Made by a program: the position numbers and the translations under genes. Shown here piece by piece: positions 8,120-17,091 of a DNA stretch of 25,583 nucleotides (position 1 is the stretch's first letter; every line of letters begins with the position of its first letter). Below the pieces are notes generated by a model. That model was given only the letters and a program-made list of their open reading frames with translations, made no database searches and was not told where the DNA came from. Origin of the DNA: CAZESH01 sp964514665 (GTDB taxonomy: Bacteria > Bacillota > Bacilli > Paenibacillales > KCTC-25726); NCBI GenBank assembly GCA_964514665.1, contig CAZESH010000024.1, positions 1-25,583 on the forward strand, written 5' to 3'.

Positions 8120-9628
8120 CTAAGTTTGTTTTAGACCTATCGTTTTACGCAGCTTAACGGCTCTGTATTTATTCCAGAGAACAATGCCTAGTGCGATGAC
8201 AATCAGCAGTGCTTGAGGAATTATCCCTTCACTGGTTGGGTATACGGCAAGCGCTTCAAAGGAAGACATTCCCGGCACAATCGTTACCGGCAGAACGCCC
8301 GCCATCTGCAGTCCGTGAATCCCCATGCCGGTAAATTTAAAGCTGAGGTAAAAAACCAGCAGGCTCGAGACGATAAAAAAAGGCCTCATCGGAATTTTCA
8401 ATCCCACCTTGAGAATCAAAATAGACAAAATCAGCAGGATGGCTATGCCGAGTCCAATTCCTGCCAGCAGCGTGGCAATGCGTATAGACGAGGCCATTCC
8501 GATGAAGAACAGCACGGTCTCCGTTCCTTCCCGGAATACCGCCAGAAAAGAAAGAACAGCCAGCGACCACAGACTGCCTGCAGCCAAAGCTTTCGTTCCC
8601 CTGCTGCGAATGTAATGCTGCCAGGCGACCATATTGGATTTGCTGTGCAGCCAATAACTCATATACAACAGCATTGCGGCGGCAAAAATTCCCGTCCAGC
8701 CGGCAATCAGAAAATTGTTGCTGCCGAACGCGCCCGAGGAGAAAAACCAAGTCACCAAAAATCCAAGCGCAATGCTGAACAGTGCCCCGGAGCCGACGCC
8801 AAGCCAGACCCAGTTTTTCTTTTGCGAATTTCCCGTCTTTTTTAAAAAACCAAGCATTGCCACCACAACCAAAAGCGCCTCAAGCCCTTCCCGCAGCAAA
8901 ATCGTGGTCGCATCCAGCAGCGAATATTCGGTTTTTCCCGATAACGGCTGAAGATAGCTGCGCATAGAGCCCAGCACGGTTTTTGCCGCCTTGATGTCCG
9001 GTGGATTGGACGTCAGATAAGCATAAGACAGCACCATGTCTCTTTCCGTATCCGAATAAGCACGGGGTGAACGGGTCAGCACAATCCCTTCAACGTCGAT
9101 CCATTTTTTCTGAAACTGCTCCATATTTTTCGCGGCCGAAGCCGCATCCTCACGGCTCAGCGCATCCAGGGATTGATTCAAGAGAACGACAAGCTCCTCT
9201 ACGGTAGCCTTACTCTGCATATTTCCAACCGGCGCTTCCTGAGGGTAGCCGCCGTCGATAAATTTCCGATTGATGGCCTGCAGATTTTCCAAGCTCTCCA
9301 CCAAAGCACCATAACCGCTCTGCTGAACGAGGGCAAGCTGAATCCGGCCCATGGCTTGCTCAATGTCCCGGTACGCGGCAGGAGAAACCCGCTTTACACC
9401 GTCTTCTATGTCATACCATTGTTCGGTAAATTGCTTGAACTGCGCCTCCACGTCCCCTGTCTCACCGTCTTGTGCCGCTTGTACGGCGCGTTCGATATAC
9501 GCATTGGCTGCTGCAAGGTCGCTTTTGCCGTCGGCAAATGCCGAAAGCGGCAAAACAACGCTGAAGATAAGCAGGGCCAGAATAAAAACCCGCATGAAAA
9601 TCGGCAGTGCTGCGTTCACTTTGCTCAT
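8120..9628 (-). CDS. FTR1/EfeU-family iron permease with extracellular N-terminal module
   Basis: 502 residues. A signal-type hydrophobic segment (about 12-31) is followed by a soluble helical region (about 33-235) with two similar modules, FTEQWYDIEDGVKRVSPAAY (67-86) and FQKKWIDVEGIVLTRSPRAY (172-191), then a seven-helix FTR1 domain. The two hallmark iron motifs are present: REGLE (246-250) and REGTE (366-370), whose glutamates carry Fe(III) across the membrane in yeast Ftr1 and E. coli EfeU. The start at 9628 has TAGGGG upstream. A consensus promoter and a perfect Fur box precede it, so it should be induced by iron starvation. No DyP-type EfeB peroxidase is nearby. The lipoprotein gene downstream is in the same transcript. 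Confidence 0.93.
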   Translation of the reverse strand: MSKVNAALPIFMRVFILALLIFSVVLPLSAFADGKSDLAAANAYIERAVQAAQDGETGDVEAQFKQFTEQWYDIEDGVKRVSPAAYRDIEQAMGRIQLALVQQSGYGALVESLENLQAINRKFIDGGYPQEAPVGNMQSKATVEELVVLLNQSLDALSREDAASAAKNMEQFQKKWIDVEGIVLTRSPRAYSDTERDMVLSYAYLTSNPPDIKAAKTVLGSMRSYLQPLSGKTEYSLLDATTILLREGLEALLVVVAMLGFLKKTGNSQKKNWVWLGVGSGALFSIALGFLVTWFFSSGAFGSNNFLIAGWTGIFAAAMLLYMSYWLHSKSNMVAWQHYIRSRGTKALAAGSLWSLAVLSFLAVFREGTETVLFFIGMASSIRIATLLAGIGLGIAILLILSILILKVGLKIPMRPFFIVSSLLVFYLSFKFTGMGIHGLQMAGVLPVTIVPGMSSFEALAVYPTSEGIIPQALLIVIALGIVLWNKYRAVKLRKTIGLKQT

Positions 9629-9653
9629 CGTGATTCCCCTAAAGAAGTAATAA

Positions 9654-9668
9654 TGATAATCATTATCA
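9654..9668. promoter_or_regulatory. Fur box
   Basis: TGATAATCATTATCA is a perfect 7-1-7 inverted repeat matching the Bacillus Fur consensus. It lies just downstream of the -10 box of the FTR1 promoter, over the expected transcription start region, so Fe-loaded Fur should block transcription. Confidence 0.93.
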
Positions 9669-9679
9669 TTTGCATGTTC

Positions 9680-9708
9680 ATTATATGACGAAATGGATGT
9701 AAAATCAA
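9680..9708 (-). promoter_or_regulatory. Promoter of the FTR1 iron operon
   Basis: On the minus strand TTGATT (9708-9703) and TATAAT (9685-9680) are 17 bp apart, followed at once by the Fur box. It lies in the 97-bp gap after the P-type ATPase gene, for which I see no separate terminator, so some read-through from the ATPase gene into the iron genes is possible. Confidence 0.8.
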
Positions 9709-9725
9709 TTGTTTCTTAAAAAAAC

Positions 9726-11846
9726 TTATGATTCTCTTGCATTTCCAAGCAGCCGCAAACTATTCAGCGTAACGATCACGGTTGCGCCCATATCGGCGAA
9801 TATCGCCATCCACAGCGTCAACCAGCCGGGAATGATCAGCACAAAAGCGCCAAGCTTCAACAGCAGCGCCAGGGATATGTTCTGCTTGATGATGGCCACG
9901 GTTTTGCGTGACAGCGAAATAAAGTACGGAAGCTTGCTCAGATCATCCCCCATAATCGCGACATCGGCCGTTTCCAAGGCGGCCTCCGATCCTGCACCGC
10001 CCATGGCGATGCCGATGTCGGCCGCTGCAAGCGCCGGCGCATCGTTGACACCGTCGCCGATCATGCCTGTTTTGCCGGTTTGCTTTTGGCGAATGATCCA
10101 ATCGAGCTTTTGTGCGGGCAGCAGAGCGGAGAAAGCATCTTGAATCCCCACCGCTTCGGCAACGGATTGAGAAGCTGCTTGGTTATCCCCGGTTAAGATC
10201 GCCAGCCTTCCGACACCCAGCTGTTTCATGCGTTCAACAACGGAAGCGGCATCGTCGCGAATTTGGTCTCTTGCAGCAATTAAACCGACGATTTGCTGTT
10301 CGGCAGCCAGCAGCATAACCGTTTTGCCCTGCCCCTGCAGATGAGCGGTCAAGGTGTGCCAATCGTCACTTACAACGGCCGTTTCTTCGATAAAACGCGG
10401 ACTGCCGATGGTATACAGCCGATCTCCGACGAAAGCCTGCGCCCCCTTTCCCGTAAAGGAAACAAAATCCCTCGCCTGCAATGTGTGCTCGTTCGTTGAG
10501 TACCTTTCCTCAGCCTTGCGTACCACCGCATCGGCCAAGGGATGCCGGGAACCGCTTTCGATCGCAGCCGCCACACGCAGCACCTGCAGTTCATCGCAAT
10601 CCGCGCAGGCGATCACATCGGTCACCTCCGGCGTCCCTTGCGTCAACGTTCCGGTTTTGTCAAAAGCAAACGACTTTACTCCGGCTATTTCCTCAATGAA
10701 GATCCCGCCTTTGACCAGCACGCCGTTGCGCGCCGCGCTGCCGATTGCCGTGACCACGGCAACGGGGGTGGAGATCACAAGCGCACAAGGACAGCCGACG
10801 ACGAGCAGAGCCAGCGCGCGATAGAACCAATCTTCCCATGGTGCGCCGAAAAGCGGCGGCAGGATGGCGACAACTGCTGCGGACAGGACAATTGCCGGCG
10901 TATAATAATGCGAAAAGCGATCGACGAATTTTTGTGCGGGCGCTTTGGCTGCCTGTGCTTCTTCGACGAGATGAATGATATGGGCAAGGGTGGAGTCCTC
11001 TGTTCGTTTTGTTACTTCTATTTCAAGCCGGCCGTCTTCGTTAAAGGTGCCGGAATAAACCTCGTCGCCCTCCTGTTTGCGCACTGCAACCGATTCGCCC
11101 GTAATTGCCGATTGATTTACCGCTGCCGAGCCTTTGCGAACGCAGCCGTCCATGGCGATTTTTTGTCCCGGCCTGACAATCATGATGTCTCCGACCGCTA
11201 TATGCTCAACTTTCAGGGTAACTTCCCTCTCATCCTTAAGGATCGTGGCTTCTGTTGGAGCAATCTGCATCAGTGCCCGGATCGACTGCCGCGACTTCTC
11301 CATGGAGAAGCGTTCCAAGGCCTCGCTGACAGCGAACAAAAAGACGACTACCGCCGCTTCGCTCCATTTGCCGATTGCCGCTGCGCCGACAATCGCAATC
11401 GTCATCAATGCATTCATATTAAAATCCAATTGGAGCAAGCTTCGCAAGCCTTTAATAAATAATGAATAGCCGCCGATCACAACCGCCGCAAAGAAAAGCA
11501 TCCCCGATAGCATAATGCTGTTCCCGGCAAGCCATCCCGCCAGCAGGAACAAAGCGGAGATGCCCGAGCGAAGCGAATTCCCGTTTTTCCAAAACGATGA
11601 CTTATGAGGCGGGACGTTGTCGGTAACCTCTTTGACGGACAGACCGTCAAAAGCTCCCGCTTTCTCGAGCTCACGAATCGAAGCCTTTCCGTATATGGTC
11701 AATTTTGAGGCGCCAAAATTAATTTGGGCATCCTCCACCGTATCGATTTTCTTTACATTTTTCTCAAATGTTGCCGCACAATTCGTACAGGTCATGCCTT
11801 GAACGATATACGTGATCTTCTCACGATCCTCATTGGTCATCGTCAA
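9726..11846 (-). CDS. cadA: Heavy-metal P1B-type ATPase (Zn/Cd/Pb exporter, CadA/ZntA type)
   Basis: About 706 residues. An N-terminal HMA domain carries GMTCTNC (Cys20, Cys23). The transmembrane metal site is CPC (352-354), the phosphorylated aspartate is in DKTGTLT (Asp396), and the hinge GDGVNDAPALAAADIGIAMG is present. The last helices contain ADMGATVIVTLNSLRLL; the DxG there with CPC is typical of the PIB-2 subgroup that exports Zn, Cd and Pb, rather than the Cu group. The start is unusual: GGAGG is 7 nt from TTG at 11846 but 13 nt from ATG at 11840, so the TTG is favoured; the difference is two residues. It has its own promoter at 11878-11906. No ArsR/CadC-type regulator is beside it. 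Confidence 0.93.
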   Translation of the reverse strand: MTMTNEDREKITYIVQGMTCTNCAATFEKNVKKIDTVEDAQINFGASKLTIYGKASIRELEKAGAFDGLSVKEVTDNVPPHKSSFWKNGNSLRSGISALFLLAGWLAGNSIMLSGMLFFAAVVIGGYSLFIKGLRSLLQLDFNMNALMTIAIVGAAAIGKWSEAAVVVFLFAVSEALERFSMEKSRQSIRALMQIAPTEATILKDEREVTLKVEHIAVGDIMIVRPGQKIAMDGCVRKGSAAVNQSAITGESVAVRKQEGDEVYSGTFNEDGRLEIEVTKRTEDSTLAHIIHLVEEAQAAKAPAQKFVDRFSHYYTPAIVLSAAVVAILPPLFGAPWEDWFYRALALLVVGCPCALVISTPVAVVTAIGSAARNGVLVKGGIFIEEIAGVKSFAFDKTGTLTQGTPEVTDVIACADCDELQVLRVAAAIESGSRHPLADAVVRKAEERYSTNEHTLQARDFVSFTGKGAQAFVGDRLYTIGSPRFIEETAVVSDDWHTLTAHLQGQGKTVMLLAAEQQIVGLIAARDQIRDDAASVVERMKQLGVGRLAILTGDNQAASQSVAEAVGIQDAFSALLPAQKLDWIIRQKQTGKTGMIGDGVNDAPALAAADIGIAMGGAGSEAALETADVAIMGDDLSKLPYFISLSRKTVAIIKQNISLALLLKLGAFVLIIPGWLTLWMAIFADMGATVIVTLNSLRLLGNARES

Positions 11847-11877
11847 AAATCAGCCTCCATGATTTGTTTGTGATACG

Positions 11878-11906
11878 ATCATACCGCTTCTGATTTGAAC
11901 CTTCAA
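11878..11906 (-). promoter_or_regulatory. Promoter of the P-type ATPase gene
   Basis: On the minus strand TTGAAG (11906-11901) and TATGAT (11883-11878) are 17 bp apart, about 30 bp before the start codon. No obvious long dyad typical of CadC/MerR operators was seen. Confidence 0.65.
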
Positions 11907-11919
11907 GACGGACCGGGTG

Positions 11920-11953
11920 AAATAGAAAACCGCCCGCAATCATCAGCGGGCGG
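11920..11953 (-). terminator. Rho-independent terminator of the ClC gene
   Basis: On the minus strand CCGCCCGC and GCGGGCGG form an 8-bp GC-only stem with an 8-base loop, followed by TTTTCTATTT. It lies about 35 bp after the ClC stop and separates it from the ATPase promoter. Confidence 0.9.
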
Positions 11954-11986
11954 CAATCCAGAATGAAGCATTCCGCTTCACTCAGG

Positions 11987-13711
11987 TTATTCCTGATTTT
12001 TATAAGCGTGAATAATGTCCGAGCTGCCGATGACTCCGATCGGCAGTTCACCTCTGCAGACCAACAAATAATTGACGCTCAGATTGTGCATTTTCACCAA
12101 TGCATCGGACAGGGTACTCTTCTCCTGAATGCGGTAAATGGTTTTTGGCAGCAGTGTTTCAATTTGTTCCGAGCAGTGCTGATTGTTCAAGGCTTCCAGC
12201 ACCTGGGCACGGGCGATTGATCCGAGCAGCGTTCCTTCTTCGCTGCGCACCAGCGCAAACCATTCATTCGTCTGGTCGAAGCAGTCCCAGGCCTGCTTCA
12301 TCGTCAAGGAAGACGCGAGACTGAGCCGCTCCTTGGGCAGCGCTTCACCGACGCAAACCGCCTTCATCCGATCGGGATGGCGCATGCGGGTAACGTCCAA
12401 TCCCCTGCGCAGCAGCTTCAACGTATAAATCGATTCGCGGGAAAGCGAGGTTGTCACGGTGGCTGCAAGCACGGCTGTAATCATCAGAGGCAGGATAATG
12501 CGATAATCATTCGTCATCTCGAACAGCATGATGATCGCCGTAACCGGCGCATGCGCGCTTCCCGCAAATACGCCGGCCATAGCCATGGCCGCGATGGCTC
12601 CGGGACTGATTCCGCTATCGGGAAATAACGTGGATACGATCACGCCGATCGCCCCTCCCAGCATCGCGCCTTGATAAAGTCCAGGTGAAAACACGCCGCC
12701 GGACCCGCCCGCGGCTATCGTAATCGATGTCGCCAGCAGCTTCAATACCAGCAGTACAAGCAGCAGCGAAAGGCTCATTTGATTGATCAGAACTTTATCC
12801 ACCCACTCATAACCGACCCCGAAGACCCCGGGATACCAAATGCCGATCGCGCCGAGGATCCCGCCGCCTAATACTGCTTTTGTCCAAAACGGCCATTTAA
12901 TCGCCTCAAACAAATCCTCTATGCGATAAAGCACTTTAATATAGATAAAACCCCAAATCCCCGCCAGCAAACCGATTATAATATAAACCCAGAACACCGA
13001 AAAATGTCCGACGTGATAAATCGGCATCGGAAACGCCGGTTGATCGCCCAAGTACATGCGCCCGATAACGGCGCTTACCACGCTGGAGATCACGACCGCC
13101 GTGAAATTCTTTAAGGCAAAGCTGCCGAGAATGACCTCGGTTGCAAACATCACGCCTCCGATCGGAGCATTGAAGGTAGCGGCAATTCCCGCTCCTGCGC
13201 CGCATGCGATCATCAGCCGCAAATAACGGTCCGGCAAGCCGAGAAATTGCCCCATCGTCGATCCGAATGCGGAGCCGATCTGAACAATCGGCCCTTCCCG
13301 TCCGACCGATCCTCCCGAGCCGATCGTCAGCGCCGAAGCGATCGCTTTCACGATCACGACCCTCGGCCGGATCACGCCGCCATTCTCGGCAATCGCAGCC
13401 ATCACCTCCGGTACACCATGCCCTTTGGCTTCCGGCGCGAACTTCCTGACAAACACACTCACAATCACCAAACCGATCACAGGAAGCAAGAATACATCGC
13501 CTTTGGCCAAAAAGGAAAGCGACCCCTTAGCCGTCCCGAAAAACAAGGAGCTGAAAAAATCGATCAGCTTGCGAAACCCTACCGCTCCATAACCTCCCAC
13601 TACACCGATCAGCATGGCATACAGAAGCAGGATGATCGGCTCCGACAGTACGGCGCTAAGTCTTCCGTGCAGCCCCAACCTGCTGCTATGCTGAATTTTG
13701 CTTTGTTCCAT
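11987..13711 (-). CDS. ClC-family chloride transporter with C-terminal CBS pair
   Basis: About 574 residues from the ATG at 13711. The ClC core has GHGVPE (the GxGxP chloride motif) and GSGGSVGREGPIVQIGS, with the gating glutamate in GREGP, then GSGGVFSPGLYQGAM. The last about 130 residues are two CBS domains (one ending SIARAQVLEAL, one ending VIGSSDIIHAYK), which bind adenine nucleotides in relatives. The retained gating glutamate is compatible with Cl-/H+ exchange, but channel and exchanger cannot be separated by this alone. An in-frame ATG at 13735 also exists; I prefer 13711 because AGAGGAG lies just before it. The gene stands alone, with its own promoter and terminator. Confidence 0.92.
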   Translation of the reverse strand: MEQSKIQHSSRLGLHGRLSAVLSEPIILLLYAMLIGVVGGYGAVGFRKLIDFFSSLFFGTAKGSLSFLAKGDVFLLPVIGLVIVSVFVRKFAPEAKGHGVPEVMAAIAENGGVIRPRVVIVKAIASALTIGSGGSVGREGPIVQIGSAFGSTMGQFLGLPDRYLRLMIACGAGAGIAATFNAPIGGVMFATEVILGSFALKNFTAVVISSVVSAVIGRMYLGDQPAFPMPIYHVGHFSVFWVYIIIGLLAGIWGFIYIKVLYRIEDLFEAIKWPFWTKAVLGGGILGAIGIWYPGVFGVGYEWVDKVLINQMSLSLLLVLLVLKLLATSITIAAGGSGGVFSPGLYQGAMLGGAIGVIVSTLFPDSGISPGAIAAMAMAGVFAGSAHAPVTAIIMLFEMTNDYRIILPLMITAVLAATVTTSLSRESIYTLKLLRRGLDVTRMRHPDRMKAVCVGEALPKERLSLASSLTMKQAWDCFDQTNEWFALVRSEEGTLLGSIARAQVLEALNNQHCSEQIETLLPKTIYRIQEKSTLSDALVKMHNLSVNYLLVCRGELPIGVIGSSDIIHAYKNQE

Positions 13712-13783
13712 TGACTCCTCTAAGCTTCCAATCATTTCTTCTGCATCCCCCAGATTGCTCGATCTATCATTAAATCCTTTTTA

Positions 13784-13812
13784 AGTATAGGTGAATAGAA
13801 ATATTTGGACAA
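13784..13812 (-). promoter_or_regulatory. Promoter of the ClC gene
   Basis: On the minus strand TTGTCC (13812-13807) and TATACT (13789-13784) are 17 bp apart, about 75 bp before the favoured start codon. Confidence 0.6.
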
Positions 13813-14050
13813 GAGTGAATTCATTCGAAAATGATTCAATCACCGACTCCGTACTATAAGTATATGCGCACATATGACCTCCAAGATCGATTTGCCTGCT
13901 TCAAGTATTAAGTAACCCGTTGATAACATACTTTCAAAAAGGTAACGTCTTTTTTTGTCCGCTTTTTTTATATAAACTTATTAATGCACACCCAGAACAA
14001 CCTATTATGGCGAAAATGGCACAAATCCATACTGAAATGGGAGGCTTCAC
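13813..14050. other. Divergent intergenic region between ClC and aldo/keto reductase genes
   Basis: AT-rich DNA with no coding frame that I can support. It must hold the promoter of the plus-strand reductase, but no convincing -35/-10 pair was found; weak options are near 13920-13950 and 13955-13985. A GGGAGG ribosome binding site precedes the ATG at 14051. A small dyad ATATG-CGCA-CATAT occurs near 13860-13876. Confidence 0.5.
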
Positions 14051-14980
14051 ATGAAATATGAAAAGCTCGGCACTACAGATATGAAAATATCGGCGATCAC
14101 CTTCGGCTGCTGGGAGCTTGGCGGCGGTCAGTGGGAGAAGCAAAGCGACGAAACGAATTTTCAGGCCATTGAAAAAGCCTTTGAGCTGGGCATTCAAACC
14201 TTTGATACGGCGATGGGCTATGGAAACGGTCACTCGGAAACGATTGTCGGCGAAGCATTGGCGGGAAAACGCAAGGAATGCATCATTTCCACGAAAGTTT
14301 CCCCCAGCCATTTGAAGGCTGCCGATGTGCGCGCCAGTGCGGAGAACAGCTTGCAGCGGCTGCAGACGGATTACATCGACATCTACTATATTCACTGGCC
14401 GAATAAAGACATTCCGCTGGCCGAAACCTTGGCCGAATTCAACAAATTGAAGGAAGAAAAGCTGATCCGCGCCATCGGGCTGTCCAATTTTTCCATCGAC
14501 CAATTGAAGGAAGCGGCACAGCTTGCCAAAATCGATGTGATCCAGCCGGAATACAGCCTTTTGCACAGATCGATTGAAGATGAAATCATACCGTACTGCG
14601 TGGAAAATCAAATCGGCATCATGACGTACAGCTCGATTGCCAAAGGTATCTTGACGGGAGCCTATCATTACGGTCGAGCCGTGATCAAAGAAACCGATTT
14701 CCGCAAGGAGAGAAGGCTGTTCCTGCCCGAGCATCTGGAGGCGGAAAGCGAGCTTGTGGATCTGGTCAAGGAAATCGCCGAACAAAGAAGCGTGACGATG
14801 TCTGAGGCGGCCATCGGCTGGCTCCTGCAAAAGACAGGCGTCACTTCGGCAATTGTCGGCACGCAGAACCTCAAGCATCTGGAAGAAAATATCCGTGCCG
14901 TCGATTTGCGGCTGACCCCGCAGGAAATGAACCGCTTGGAACAGGTGAGCGCTCAGGTACTGGCACGTATCGATCAATAA
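14051..14980 (+). CDS. Aldo/keto reductase
   Basis: 309 residues, a typical NADPH-dependent aldo/keto reductase TIM barrel. The catalytic tetrad is readable as Asp52 and Tyr57 (FDTAMGYG), Lys82 (STKVSP) and His115 (IHWP). The cofactor-binding end is present (TSAIVGTQNLKHLEENI). It acts in the cytosol on an aldehyde or ketone, possibly a sugar; the substrate is unknown. GGGAGG lies about 6 nt before the ATG. It is monocistronic, ending at a bidirectional terminator shared with the convergent esterase gene. It differs clearly from the two other reductases in this window, so it is not a recent duplicate. Confidence 0.92.
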   Translation: MKYEKLGTTDMKISAITFGCWELGGGQWEKQSDETNFQAIEKAFELGIQTFDTAMGYGNGHSETIVGEALAGKRKECIISTKVSPSHLKAADVRASAENSLQRLQTDYIDIYYIHWPNKDIPLAETLAEFNKLKEEKLIRAIGLSNFSIDQLKEAAQLAKIDVIQPEYSLLHRSIEDEIIPYCVENQIGIMTYSSIAKGILTGAYHYGRAVIKETDFRKERRLFLPEHLEAESELVDLVKEIAEQRSVTMSEAAIGWLLQKTGVTSAIVGTQNLKHLEENIRAVDLRLTPQEMNRLEQVSAQVLARIDQ

Positions 14981-14996
14981 GCCCAAAAGTAAAACA

Positions 14997-15038
14997 CAAC
15001 CCCCGGACGCTTGGGAATTTCATCAGCGCCGGGGGTTG
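14997..15038. terminator. Bidirectional terminator between reductase and esterase genes
   Basis: CAACCCCCGG and CCGGGGGTTG form a perfect 10-bp stem with a 22-base loop, followed by TTTGT on the plus strand and TGTTTTACTTTT on the minus strand. It serves both converging genes. Confidence 0.88.
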
Positions 15039-15053
15039 TTTGTATACGGGACG

Positions 15054-15827
15054 TTATCCGTTAAGCGGGAGCCATTCAAGCACACGCCGGATTTTCATGT
15101 CCCAATATCCCCATTCATGCGTCCCGGGCTCCTCTTCGTAATCGATATGCACGCCCCGCTCCTGGGCATAGCCGAGAAATTTGCGGTTGCCCCCATACAG
15201 AAAATCCTCCGTTCCGCATGCTTGAAATAATCGCGGCAGAAGCTTGACATCCGCCTGAGCATGATGATCGAGCAAATGAAAAAGATTGTCCTCGCTGCTG
15301 CGGAAATTCGCTTCAGTACCGAAAATCATGGCAAATTCATGCGGATTGTTCTCTTGAAAATGCGTCAGGTCCAGGGCTCCAGAGAGGCTGGCCGCAGCGG
15401 CAAATTTGTCCGCGCAGCGAAGCCCCAGCTTGAACGCTCCATAACCGCCCATCGAAAGCCCGGCGACAAAATTGTCCTCGCGGCGGGAAGACAGCGGAAA
15501 GAACGATCTGGCAATCGCCGGCAGCTCTTCGCTGACAAAAGTCCAATACTTGTTGCCCGATGCCATATCCGTATAAAAGCTGCGGTCTACCGCCGGCATC
15601 ACCACGGCCAATCCCAGCGAGGAGACATAACGCTCTATCGAGGTGCGGCGCAGCCAGATCGAATGATCGTCGGACAAGCCGTGCAATAAATAAAGCGTCG
15701 GATACTTCCTCTCCCCCGCCTCTGTTTGCATGCCGACCAGCTTACTGGATTTCTGCGGCAAAATCACGTTCATCGTCGTAGACAAACCAAGCGCATCCGA
15801 AAAAAAACTGCATTGGATCAATGCCAT
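15054..15827 (-). CDS. EstA/tributyrin-type esterase (alpha/beta hydrolase)
   Basis: 257 residues of the putative-esterase (esterase D-like) family, closest in pattern to the EstA/tributyrin esterases of lactic acid bacteria and related carbohydrate acetylesterases. Visible are YLLHGLSDDHSIWLRRT (oxyanion region), the nucleophile Ser125 in GLSMGGYGAFKLG, Asp208 in CGTEDFLY and His237 in GTHEWGYWD. There is no signal peptide, so it is cytosolic and probably removes short acyl groups from small substrates or imported sugars. AAGGAGGAA precedes the ATG. It converges on the reductase gene and is not in an obvious operon. Confidence 0.9.
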   Translation of the reverse strand: MALIQCSFFSDALGLSTTMNVILPQKSSKLVGMQTEAGERKYPTLYLLHGLSDDHSIWLRRTSIERYVSSLGLAVVMPAVDRSFYTDMASGNKYWTFVSEELPAIARSFFPLSSRREDNFVAGLSMGGYGAFKLGLRCADKFAAAASLSGALDLTHFQENNPHEFAMIFGTEANFRSSEDNLFHLLDHHAQADVKLLPRLFQACGTEDFLYGGNRKFLGYAQERGVHIDYEEEPGTHEWGYWDMKIRRVLEWLPLNG

Positions 15828-15969
15828 GAACAGTTCCTCCTTGAATCTCTTTTTCTCTACACATTCTCTTTAAAAGATCAATATCCTGCCAGCGGAACAA
15901 TCTCATTTCCGGGAATTACACCGGGCAATTGCTTACGGCGAGGTGACTAAGTTTAATATTTTTCAGCTC

Positions 15970-15998
15970 TTACAACTATCGCCGCTGTTTTTTATAAT
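15970..15998 (+). promoter_or_regulatory. Promoter of the second aldo/keto reductase gene
   Basis: TTACAA (15970-15975) and TATAAT (15993-15998) are 17 bp apart, about 38 bp before the start codon at 16036. Confidence 0.78.
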
Positions 15999-16035
15999 AG
16001 AATTGTACCAAAAATTTACAAGGAGGCCAGCAACT

Positions 16036-17013
16036 ATGGAGTATACCTATTTGGGCAAATCAGGAATGAAGGTCAGTCGCTTGTGCTTGGGAACGATGAA
16101 CTTCGGACCGCGTACGGAGGAAAAGGAAGCATACCGGATTATGGATGCGGCTCTTGACGCCGGAGTCAACTTTTTCGACACGGCCAACGTTTACGGCGGC
16201 GAGGAGAACAGAGGCTGGACGGAAGAAATTATCGGACGCTGGTTTGCCCTTGGCGGCGGCAGGCGGGAAAAGGTGATTTTGGCTACCAAGGTATTCGGCA
16301 ACATGCAGCACCCGGTTATCGATCCGAATGAGGGCGGGGGTCTTTCCGCATATAAAATCCGGCGCCATCTGGAGGATTCGCTGCGCAGGCTGCAAACGGA
16401 TCACATTGAGCTCTATCAAATGCATCACGTCGATCGAAACGTATCTTGGGATGAACTGTGGAACGCTTTTGACGTAGCGATTCACCAAGGAAAAATCGGC
16501 TATGTCGGCTCCAGCAATTTTGCCGGACGGGATCTCGTCAAGGCGCAGTACGAAGCCAAATCACGCGGTTATTTGGGGCTTGTCTCGGAGCAGCACAAAT
16601 ACAGCTTGCTGTGCCGCCTGCCCGAGCTTGAAGTGCTGCCTGCCGCAGAAGAGCACGGCATCGGCGTCATCGCCTGGAGTCCGCTGGACGGTGGCGTGCT
16701 GAATGGCATCATGAAGCCTGAGCAGGGTTCGAGAGCGTCCACGCAGCTTGGCAAATTGGAGCAGCTTCAGCCGCAGCTCGAGCAGTTCTCCAAGCTGTGC
16801 GCGGAACTCGGTGAATCGGAAGCAACCGTGGCGCTGGCCTGGACGTTGGTTCATCCCGCGATGACCGCTCCGATTATCGGACCGCGTACACTGAAGCAAT
16901 TTGAAGATTCACTGCGCGTCGTGGAAGTGAAGCTGAGCGGAGATGTGCTCGCGCGTATTGATGAAATATTTCCCGGACCTGGCGGGGATGCTCCGAAAGC
17001 CTACGCTTGGTAA
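16036..17013 (+). CDS. Aldo/keto reductase (YajO/Kv-beta-like subgroup)
   Basis: 325 residues. It begins MEYTYLGKSGMKVSRLCLG, the classic start of this subgroup, with Asp48 and Tyr53 (FFDTANVYGG), Lys85 (LATKVFG) and His130 (QMHHVD) as the catalytic tetrad, and ends with the cofactor segment APIIGPRTLKQFEDSL. The frame is open 31 codons further upstream, but that part is a hydrophobic stretch overlapping the promoter; AGGAGG at 16021-16026 fixes the ATG at 16036. It probably reduces aldehydes with NADPH in the cytosol; the substrate is not predictable. It is monocistronic; a terminator lies about 390 bp downstream, beyond an intergenic repeat. Confidence 0.92.
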   Translation: MEYTYLGKSGMKVSRLCLGTMNFGPRTEEKEAYRIMDAALDAGVNFFDTANVYGGEENRGWTEEIIGRWFALGGGRREKVILATKVFGNMQHPVIDPNEGGGLSAYKIRRHLEDSLRRLQTDHIELYQMHHVDRNVSWDELWNAFDVAIHQGKIGYVGSSNFAGRDLVKAQYEAKSRGYLGLVSEQHKYSLLCRLPELEVLPAAEEHGIGVIAWSPLDGGVLNGIMKPEQGSRASTQLGKLEQLQPQLEQFSKLCAELGESEATVALAWTLVHPAMTAPIIGPRTLKQFEDSLRVVEVKLSGDVLARIDEIFPGPGGDAPKAYAW

Positions 17014-17091
17014 GCATCGCCTACTAAATTGCCAAAGAAACCCGATATCGACTCGTTTTCCGGGTGGAGAGGTATCATTTGCAGCCTCCTG

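Noticed and set aside
10542..11462. A 306-codon open frame on the plus strand opposite the P-type ATPase
   Set aside because: The translation is rich in Arg, His, Cys and shows no family; the opposite strand has all P1B ATPase motifs.
13250..13330. Possible rearranged or chimeric ClC with missing gate
   Set aside because: The GREGP gate glutamate and the following selectivity motifs are intact and in normal order.
13934..14986. A 350-codon open frame on the minus strand opposite the first aldo/keto reductase
   Set aside because: It mirrors a complete reductase with catalytic tetrad and ribosome binding site on the other strand, has no recognisable domain, and crosses the reductase's promoter region.
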